The notes under the pieces were generated by a model. The model saw only the letters and a program-made list of their open reading frames with translations, searched no databases and was not told the DNA's origin. A program made the position numbers and the translations under genes. DNA of 42,574 nucleotides from an uncultured Verrucomicrobiota bacterium (GTDB lineage Bacteria > Verrucomicrobiota > Verrucomicrobiia > Palsa-1439), in the NCBI GenBank assembly GCA_903847335.1, contig CAINDI010000136.1, forward strand, positions 1 to 42,574. Direction: 5' to 3'. Below, in pieces: positions 37,139 to 42,574 of this stretch (within the stretch, counting starts at the first letter, position 1; each line of letters starts with the position of its first letter).

Positions 37139-37475
37139 ACTCTCTTCCTCCTGATTAGTTTTGTTTTTATGTTTCTGACAATTTCTCTGAGCCCGCTCTG
37201 CCCGCGGCACCCCGATACAATCGAGTAGCCAGCAGTCGGCCGCGGGTCTGGTCGCTAAAATTGTGCTCTTCATCAGTGCACTTTCTTCCGACAACCTTGG
37301 GCACTTCTACTTCTACTCACGTAGCGCACTATACGTTTGCGACGAAATAGCTACTTCCTATTTTCGGACAAGCAACGACAGTTCGCAGACATCTGTAGCG
37401 TCAATGTAATCACTTGATGCCGAATGAGATGGGAGAGATTGAACCGGTGAGACATCTAACCTTGCGGTTGGTTCA
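37139..37475. other. Long non-coding leader of the PstS-like gene
   Basis: This 337-bp gap holds the paired boxes at 37361-37392. Between the boxes and the start codon lie about 220 bp, much longer than at the other three promoters, so a long 5' untranslated leader or an additional promoter is likely. I see no clear riboswitch fold by eye, and the in-frame extension at 37139-37294 has no protein-like signal. Confidence 0.55.
37361..37392 (-). promoter_or_regulatory. Paired 21-bp-spaced boxes upstream of the PstS-like gene
   Basis: Plus-strand TTTTC-GGACAA at 37361 and TTCGC-AGACAT at 37382, the cores (37366 and 37387) 21 bp apart. The second copy is the most diverged of the eight half-sites, but spacing and the preceding ACAG are kept. 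Confidence 0.65.
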
Positions 37476-37487
37476 CTAAACTGTAAC
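37472..37487 (-). promoter_or_regulatory. Distal GTTAC motif overlapping the end of the small unknown gene
   Basis: Minus-strand GTTACAGTTTAGTGAA, matching the shared consensus, exactly 96 bp from the second box. It overlaps the last codons and the stop of the 37476-37799 gene (Val-Thr-Val-stop), so the site is embedded in coding sequence. Confidence 0.6.
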
Positions 37488-37799
37488 GCGCCGGCGAAGT
37501 GATTCGGAAGCTGAACTACCGGTGGCAGGTACCGGTGGTAATTGCGCGGTGAAATATTGCTTTTTGACGACGTCGAATTCCGCACCGTAATCGTGAATGA
37601 ACACTTCCAACTGCGTCTCGCGAGACTCATTGTAAATCACCTGATTGTCCAACTCGGTCCAATAGCCCAGCAGTACATTTCCGACACGGACCTTTTCGCA
37701 GCCGAGCAATTCGAAAACGGTGATTTCACCGGTGGTCGTCTCCGCCGCAATCAGGCTCGTGTCTTTACAAACAAGGATGACTTTCGCTTTCGTTTTCAT
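37476..37799 (-). CDS. Small protein of unknown function
   Basis: 107 residues from the ATG at 37799; a GTG at 37817 would add six residues and overlap the ankyrin gene. No signal peptide or membrane segment, so probably cytoplasmic. The first 65 residues alternate in a beta-barrel-like pattern (KAKVILVCKDTSLIAAETTTGEITVFELL, given here only as positions 4-30, then VRVGNVLLG). The tail is basic and probably disordered. I do not recognise a family. It is the last gene of the run that begins with the AraC-family regulator, following the ankyrin gene with only 7 bp between. A regulatory or nucleic-acid-binding role is possible because of the small beta-barrel look, but this is speculation. Confidence 0.65.
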   Translation of the reverse strand: MKTKAKVILVCKDTSLIAAETTTGEITVFELLGCEKVRVGNVLLGYWTELDNQVIYNESRETQLEVFIHDYGAEFDVVKKQYFTAQLPPVPATGSSASESLRRRVTV

Positions 37800-37806
37800 A
37801 TTCCGC

Positions 37807-38814
37807 TCACTCACCACCCTGTTGCTTCAACCAGTCCGCCACCTCCGGAAAGTTGCGTTGCGTGGCCGACTGGAATGGTGTTTTCCCATCGTTATCTTTG
37901 GCGTTCACGTCCGCCTGATTCGCGAGCAGTAATTCCGCAACCGCTTTATTGGAGGCCCAATGCAATGGCGTCTGACCGGCGTTGTCTTTGGCACTCACGT
38001 CCGCTTTGTTTGCGAGTAGCGCTTGGACTACCTCCGGACGGCCAAACATTGCCGCGGCATGCAACGGCGTCTTTCCATCTTTATTCTTGGCATGGACATC
38101 CGCGCCGTGCGCCAACAGTAATTCGGCAATCTCTTTGTCAGCGGCCGAGTGTAAGGGCGCGCCGCCGGTTTTATCTTTGGCATTCACATCCGCCTTGTGC
38201 GCCAGAAGAAACGTGACTCCGTCTTTATTTCCGCCGGCGGCCGCCAAGAGCAATAGCGTCTGGTCAAAGTTATACTTGGCATTGATATCTGCTCCGTGCG
38301 CCAACAGTAATTCGGCGACTTCCGGATGATTACGTCGGATTGCCTCATACAACGGCGTGAAACCAAGATTATCTTTGGTCTCCACCTCCGCACCGGAGGA
38401 CAGCAGAATTCTCACGACCTCTGTTTTTCCAAATACCGTCGCCGTCAGCAATGGCGTCAGGCCGCGTTTCGTCTTGAGATTGACCTCCGCCTTGTTTGCC
38501 AGCAGTAATTCCACCACTTCCTTGTGACCACGCTGCGCTGCCCAGAACAACGGCGTTAACTCTTGATTGTCTCTGGCGTTGACCTCCGCTTTGTTCGCCA
38601 ACAACACTTCCGCCACCTCCTTGTAGCCCAGCATTGCGGCCGTGTGCAACGGCGTCCGGATGCCGATGTCTGTGGCAGTCACCAACCCGGGATTGGCTGC
38701 CAAAAGTGTCTTAATCTTGACCACGTCACCCGCTTGCACCGCCTCGTGAATTTCGTCACCAAAGACGGAGCATCCGAGCGCCAGCATCACCAAGAATCGA
38801 GAAAGAATTTTCAT
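37807..38814 (-). CDS. Secreted ankyrin-repeat protein
   Basis: 335 residues, signal peptide about 1-19 (MKILSRFLVMLALGCSVFG), then about ten ankyrin repeats filling the whole mature protein. TPLHTAA, LLLANKAEVN and LLLAHGADVN motifs recur every ~33 residues; two repeats are shortened (PLHSAADKEIAELL and PLHWASNKAVAELL). The ATG at 38814 overlaps the stop of the upstream gene as ATGA, so the pair is translationally coupled, and a longer TTG reading from 38829 is not needed. Ankyrin repeats bind other proteins; in the periplasm it may scaffold surface-protein assembly. The partner is unknown. Confidence 0.85.
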   Translation of the reverse strand: MKILSRFLVMLALGCSVFGDEIHEAVQAGDVVKIKTLLAANPGLVTATDIGIRTPLHTAAMLGYKEVAEVLLANKAEVNARDNQELTPLFWAAQRGHKEVVELLLANKAEVNLKTKRGLTPLLTATVFGKTEVVRILLSSGAEVETKDNLGFTPLYEAIRRNHPEVAELLLAHGADINAKYNFDQTLLLLAAAGGNKDGVTFLLAHKADVNAKDKTGGAPLHSAADKEIAELLLAHGADVHAKNKDGKTPLHAAAMFGRPEVVQALLANKADVSAKDNAGQTPLHWASNKAVAELLLANQADVNAKDNDGKTPFQSATQRNFPEVADWLKQQGGE

Positions 38815-39581
38815 AATGATTTGTCCCAACCCAACAAATGGCCAATCGTAACTACGACTTCCGGATCATCTGGAAAGATGACCGGTAGCTCTTTGGTCCG
38901 CCGAAACTGTTCACCCAACCGCCGGCACATGATTTTGACCGGACAACCGCAGGCGCTGTAGAAAAATGTCACCTGCCGCTCAACACCGTCCGGCCAAAAT
39001 TCCCGCAACTGCATTCCTTGATCCGGAACCACCGCTTCCAAAATCGACTGCGAAACTCCTGAGCCATTCAATAAGTGATCGGTGCCTTGAGCATCCGCAA
39101 TCATGATGTCGAGATTCTTTTCCAGATTCTTCCCGGCGAACGACGACCGCACGGGATGCGTCGCTGGCACGATTCGGGAATGCCACAATATCTGGCCGGT
39201 CGGACGAAAGACGAGAGCACCACGCCCGGTTTTCTCGCTGCTGACATGCATCGAGATATGCAGCTTTCCATCCGCCGTCGGCTCGCCATACGCGTCCAAA
39301 ATCGCAAACGTTCGCCCTTGTCCATCGTCGGGTTGGTACCGGCGGTCAACGGAGCGTAACGCTTCGGCGATGCTCGGAGTTTTCGCTCCAAAATCCAATT
39401 CCACCGTGACCATTACCGCTTCGGCTACTTCCATCGTCGAGACGCCGGAGGCCGGCCAAGTGAATGCGCGAATTTCAGAGGCGACGACCGCCACCGGTGC
39501 CGTTTGCGATTGCCCAGAGGAACTCCCCATCCAAATCACAATTCCAAAACTCAGTAATGCGAAATTGAAACGTCCATTCAT
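38811..39581 (-). CDS. Exported protein of unknown function
   Basis: 256 residues with an N-terminal signal peptide (about 1-25). The middle has alternating strands and a segment VVRSS-like after ILWHSRIVPATHP. The C-terminal part contains a Cys pair (FFYSACGCPVKIMCRRLG) and ends with VVTIGHLLGW. The CGC motif plus a third Cys could form a disulfide or bind metal, but no family is recognised. It is coupled by a 4-base overlap to the ankyrin gene and follows the OmpH-like gene by 61 bp. Together they look like a set of periplasmic assembly factors controlled with the AraC-family gene. Confidence 0.7.
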   Translation of the reverse strand: MNGRFNFALLSFGIVIWMGSSSGQSQTAPVAVVASEIRAFTWPASGVSTMEVAEAVMVTVELDFGAKTPSIAEALRSVDRRYQPDDGQGRTFAILDAYGEPTADGKLHISMHVSSEKTGRGALVFRPTGQILWHSRIVPATHPVRSSFAGKNLEKNLDIMIADAQGTDHLLNGSGVSQSILEAVVPDQGMQLREFWPDGVERQVTFFYSACGCPVKIMCRRLGEQFRRTKELPVIFPDDPEVVVTIGHLLGWDKSL

Positions 39582-39642
39582 CGGCTCACAGGTAACGAGA
39601 CCATGTTACGGTTCGGCGAACGGAATGTTACACTTCAGCGAA

Positions 39643-40284
39643 TTATTTATTCGCCGGAGCGACCGGCGGAGTAGCTGGTTTCTTTTCCGGAAATGCTTTC
39701 TGTAGCTCGTCAATGACTGCATCCGTAATATCGGCTGACTGCGAATCGAAATAGATCAAATTATCCGAGGCGGCCATCACCACAGTTAAGCCATGCGCCG
39801 CGGCAACTCGCCGGGCGGCCGGACGAATCTTTTCGCGATAACTTTGGATGAGACTCGCGCGCCGATTCTGTAAGGCCTGTTGATAGTTAGTGAGCGCCGT
39901 TTGCCAAACCGTATTCGCCTTGTTCGCGGTTTCTAAAAGTTCTTGACGCTGGTCCTTACTCAGCGGCAACCCATCTATTTCGTGCTGATCTTTGGCATTG
40001 ATGAGTAATTTATTTTGCTCGTCCGTGAGTTTAGCTTCGGTCGAGATTCGCTTCTTCCCATCGTCGATGGATTTCAGCATGCCACGATGAACTTCTTCCA
40101 ATTGATTTTTCAATTCGGTGTTCGTCGCTTGAATTGATTTCGACATTTCATCCATCCAGCCCATCGCCGTCGTGACTTTGTCTAAATCAAGGATGGCTAA
40201 ACCACCGGTGGTTGCGGCCTGCGCTTGAGAGGCGGTGGCCGCCAGAAGAAACATCAATACACTTAAGATTATTTGTCGATTCAT
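39643..40284 (-). CDS. OmpH/Skp-family periplasmic chaperone
   Basis: 213 residues, signal peptide about 1-23, then LAILDLDKVTTAMGW, the strand that opens OmpH/Skp proteins. A long charged coiled-coil middle (about 45-150) and the closing strand block with AAHGLTVVMAASDNLIYFDSQSADITDAVI follow. Skp trimers hold unfolded outer-membrane proteins in the periplasm. It ends in a Pro/Ala tail. The gene lies 66 bp after the AraC-family regulator and away from bamA or lpx genes, the usual skp neighbourhood. This suggests a dedicated copy for the surface proteins of this region. Confidence 0.82.
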   Translation of the reverse strand: MNRQIILSVLMFLLAATASQAQAATTGGLAILDLDKVTTAMGWMDEMSKSIQATNTELKNQLEEVHRGMLKSIDDGKKRISTEAKLTDEQNKLLINAKDQHEIDGLPLSKDQRQELLETANKANTVWQTALTNYQQALQNRRASLIQSYREKIRPAARRVAAAHGLTVVMAASDNLIYFDSQSADITDAVIDELQKAFPEKKPATPPVAPANK

Positions 40285-40350
40285 AATAGTTCTCAGATTC
40301 CTGTTAGTTTTTCCTTTGAATTAGCCTGTGCCTGTCGCGACCGAAGATTA

Positions 40351-41196
40351 TTACCTTTTTTTCTTGCCGGTGGCTTTCACCGGCTGCCCATGGCGTTTGC
40401 GCCATTCCGAAGGTGTGCACTTGAAGTGCTTCTTAAAGCGAGATGTGAATAAGCCAACGCTGTTGAACCCACTATCCATCGCCACATCAATAATCTTTGC
40501 ATCGGACTCTTGGAGAAGTTTTTTCGCTTTATGCAAAGATAACACAATGCGTTTGGTGCCAAGTGAATGCCCAAAATGCATCCGAAACAGCCGACTGAAA
40601 TGGCGCACACCACAACCGCACTGCCGGGCTAGTTCATCAACCGTTTGATGTCGCCATTGCCCCTCCACCATCTGCGTGACCAACGCTTCAAACCGCTGCT
40701 TTGCAGTCAGCACATAGTTCGGTTTTGGATCCGGTGGTGGTAAATGGTCGGCCAAAATCAACGCCGCGAGATGGAGTAGTTCGCAGCGGATTAACATCGT
40801 CTGACTAGTGTTCGCTTGTTTGCTGAGGATTGCGAACTGCTGAGCAAACGGACTCACGGCAGCCTGAAGTAATGGAAAAGTATTTTCCTGTTGCGCGGCG
40901 TCCTTTAAAGATTGTTGCTCCGAGGTGCTAATCGTCCCGGTCAACAATTCTGGGAAAACCTGAAAGAATTGCACTCGAAGTTCACCGAGTTGGCTCGCTC
41001 GTAATTGGCAGGACCGGCCCGGCGCATGCACTAAAGTATCGCCTTCACTGAGCTGGAGCGGTGCTTTCTTCCCAAAGGCGTACCCTTCGCCCTGAAGAAC
41101 ACGCAAAAACAGCCAGCCTTGCAAATTTACGCTCCATTCAGTGGCTGGCTGAATGCTCGTATCGTGAAAAACGAGGTGACTATCATTAAACATCAT
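40351..41196 (-). CDS. AraC/XylS-family transcriptional regulator
   Basis: 281 residues. The N-terminal half (about 5-90) looks like a cupin-type sensing domain (GWLFLRVLQGEGYAFG, LSEGDTLVHAPG). The C-terminal ~100 residues are the double helix-turn-helix of the AraC family: TVDELARQCGCGVRHFSRLF for the first, and IIDVAMDSGFNSVGLFTSRF followed by FKKHFKCTPSEWRKRHG for the second. A basic KATGKKKR tail follows. Two adjacent ATG codons are possible starts. Family members commonly bind two direct half-sites spaced by 21 bp. This is exactly the spacing of the paired boxes found at four promoters in this window, so this protein is the first candidate for their regulator. Its ligand is unknown. Confidence 0.92.
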   Translation of the reverse strand: MMFNDSHLVFHDTSIQPATEWSVNLQGWLFLRVLQGEGYAFGKKAPLQLSEGDTLVHAPGRSCQLRASQLGELRVQFFQVFPELLTGTISTSEQQSLKDAAQQENTFPLLQAAVSPFAQQFAILSKQANTSQTMLIRCELLHLAALILADHLPPPDPKPNYVLTAKQRFEALVTQMVEGQWRHQTVDELARQCGCGVRHFSRLFRMHFGHSLGTKRIVLSLHKAKKLLQESDAKIIDVAMDSGFNSVGLFTSRFKKHFKCTPSEWRKRHGQPVKATGKKKR

Positions 41197-41430
41197 GAGC
41201 CTGACTGTTATGCACTTCTGTGACGACTTAACTGCTAAGCTGTGAAGTTTCTGTTACAAATACATAGATGAATGCTTACTTTTTCATACCATCTGTACCG
41301 CTATTTTTCTGGTCCACTGGCTCCATGTGACATGACCTCGCTATTTAGAGCCACCTGTGGTGTTGGTCTGAGGCGTAGAGACAGGACTCAGAATGAAAAT
41401 AAGCGGTTATATATTCTGACCGCTAACAAA

Positions 41431-41446
41431 AAGAGCACCCGCTCTT
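41431..41446 (-). terminator. Intrinsic terminator of the VWA gene
   Basis: AAGAGC and GCTCTT with a 4-base loop. On the minus strand TTTTTG follows the stem from its last pairs, 14 bp past the stop of the VWA gene. The rest of the gap up to the AraC-family gene (41197-41459) holds no gene I can see. Confidence 0.7.
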
Positions 41447-41459
41447 CTTGTTTTACAAC

Positions 41460-42574
41460 CTAACTTCTCGGCCGACCCATTCTGCTCAACAACTTCACCG
41501 CCTTGCCCATGTCCTTTTCCTGGGCAATCTGGTGACGACGGGTTAATCCCACGCACTCCAGGGTGTTGATCGCACTCATCCTGTCGTGTACACCTGTGAC
41601 CTGGCCATCGCTGACCCAGATCCTCGGCTTGGCTTGCTTGCTCAGCCATTGTAGTGCAGGCCCATCAACCACATTGGCACCACCAGCAGGCGCACCAATG
41701 AACTGCTTATCCACCTGCCGACCATCTTGAGCCAGCACACGCAGCACACCGTCATGGGTGTTGCCTGAATACACCGCGACGGTACATCCAGGAGCCGCAT
41801 TCAGTATCTTCTGGATATCCTCATTGCCCAGCTGCATGGAACCGCTGCCATCGATCAATACAGCACCACCACGACCTCGGCGGGTATGACGGAATATCTT
41901 CCCGTCAATCAACAGCCGATGTAGCTGCCGTGGATAACTCCCTTCATCCGTCGACCGATTTCGTTTACCCAGGTAACCCGCGACTCGATGATTCCTGGGT
42001 GGATGATCAACCACCAGCTTGCCCCAGGGGATCCGCCGCGTGGACCGTCGTGATGTGCCTTGCTCCTTGGCGATCATGAGCACCGAGACCAGACCTGCAC
42101 CACCATCACTTGCTCGCGACATCCCTGGCATTCTGGGCATTGGTGCACTGCCTGCATCAAGTAATGCCTGCAGCCATTTGCTGACACGGACGGTATCCCT
42201 GAACTTTGGCACCGACGTACTCCACATGGCATTGCGAGCCAGTCGCGCAATCTCCAACGCTGAAGCCCCGATGGGATCATCTTGCAAGACCTCACCGAAG
42301 ACCGCTTCCATGACACCACTACCAGTTGCCGCCACTGCCATCAGCACCAGCAACCGTGCATCCTTGCGACGCAGTACATCCTTGGCCAGTGCAGTACATA
42401 CAGGCTTGGACCAACCACCAGCACTGGTATCAACCCCTGATTCACTCAACTTGGTATTGACCCGCAGGTCTTCCACGGCTGCCAGCACATCAGGACTGAC
42501 CTTATGCTTGATCGCTTGCTGGTCAGGACGCTTTGGTGACCAGTGGACGTGCCCCAGCTCATGGTCTCGCATGA
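41460..42574 (-). CDS. VWA-domain protein with HELGH motif, start probably outside the window
   Basis: At least 370 residues. Close to the window edge it has DHELGHVHWSP, an HExxH zinc-binding pattern, which is normally internal, so the true N-terminus is probably beyond the edge although a Met falls at 42572. The C-terminal part contains a von Willebrand A-like domain with the MIDAS motif DGSGSM at about residue 240 and a later WVSDGQVTG. Zinc motif plus C-terminal VWA recalls the predicted VWA-like metallopeptidases that pair with MoxR-type AAA ATPases, but I cannot see such a partner. Codon use is unlike the genes to the left (strong AAG, CTG and GGT preference), and it is separated from them by a terminator. 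It may be acquired DNA, such as phage or plasmid. Not related to the surface systems by any sequence I see. Confidence 0.7.
   Translation of the reverse strand, partial: MRDHELGHVHWSPKRPDQQAIKHKVSPDVLAAVEDLRVNTKLSESGVDTSAGGWSKPVCTALAKDVLRRKDARLLVLMAVAATGSGVMEAVFGEVLQDDPIGASALEIARLARNAMWSTSVPKFRDTVRVSKWLQALLDAGSAPMPRMPGMSRASDGGAGLVSVLMIAKEQGTSRRSTRRIPWGKLVVDHPPRNHRVAGYLGKRNRSTDEGSYPRQLHRLLIDGKIFRHTRRGRGGAVLIDGSGSMQLGNEDIQKILNAAPGCTVAVYSGNTHDGVLRVLAQDGRQVDKQFIGAPAGGANVVDGPALQWLSKQAKPRIWVSDGQVTGVHDRMSAINTLECVGLTRRHQIAQEKDMGKAVKLLSRMGRPRS

Noticed and set aside
37139-37294. 52-residue N-terminal extension of the PstS-like protein
   Set aside because: It is polar and Cys/Lys-rich, would bury the signal peptide, and the ATG at 37138 has a near-perfect ribosome site.
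41242-41257. GTGAAGTTTCTGTTAC before the AraC-family gene as an autoregulatory site
   Set aside because: It has the 11-bp GTGA/GTTAC spacing but the order and strand differ from the four shared motifs, and no GGACAT pair accompanies it; too weak to list as a site.

Overview
The window reads as a stretch of a Gram-negative chromosome of about 50-55% GC by eye, most likely Verrucomicrobiota. The grounds are the outer-membrane and periplasmic gene set (two-partner secretion, TonB-ExbB-ExbD, OmpH/Skp, putative porin), very large secreted repeat proteins, and an N-terminal module beginning with a GD-ILGF motif that I associate with Verrucomicrobiota exoproteins. The phylum is an inference from gene style; there is no rRNA or tRNA here. 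Almost every gene is on the minus strand, so transcription runs right to left.

Layout, left to right. (1) 195-1094: a PPK2-type polyphosphate kinase. (2) 1541-9365: two paralogous secreted proteins built from tandem ~100-residue ASH/choice-of-anchor-D repeats, chitobiase C-terminal-like modules, an Ig-like domain and a shared C-terminal module. (3) 9612-27836: a compact seven-gene operon: TpsB transporter, an ExbB fused to DUF2341 and LamG-like domains, ExbD, TonB, a putative porin, a periplasmic coiled-coil protein, and a 3706-residue filamentous-haemagglutinin-type TpsA exoprotein. (4) 28068-32248: a locus resembling the Pseudomonas fap functional-amyloid operon: three small secreted proteins sharing a D-x-E-M-D motif, a C39 cysteine peptidase (FapD-like), and an outer-membrane barrel with an N-terminal coiled coil (FapF-like). 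(5) 32553-37138: a small plus-strand secreted protein, a HYR-repeat exoprotein, and a PstS-like periplasmic binding protein. (6) 37476-41196: a likely operon of an AraC-family regulator, an OmpH/Skp-like chaperone, an unknown secreted protein, an ankyrin-repeat protein and a small unknown protein. (7) 41460-end: a partial VWA protein with a HELGH motif and different codon use.

The main new observation is regulatory. Four transcription units (the 1464-residue repeat protein, the TPS/Ton operon, the amyloid-like operon and the PstS-like gene) carry the same upstream architecture. It has two direct copies of a WTTTC-GGACAT box (plus-strand reading) exactly 21 bp apart. A second 16-bp motif, GTTACnGTTnnGTGAM (minus-strand reading), lies at a fixed 96 or 97 bp from the second box. 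A 21-bp direct repeat is the spacing expected for AraC-family activators, and an AraC-family gene lies in the same window. I propose a local regulon that builds the cell surface: giant adhesin, amyloid-like fibre, repeat exoproteins and their export and energising machinery. Internal hairpins in the amyloid-like operon suggest extra tuning of subunit versus exporter levels.
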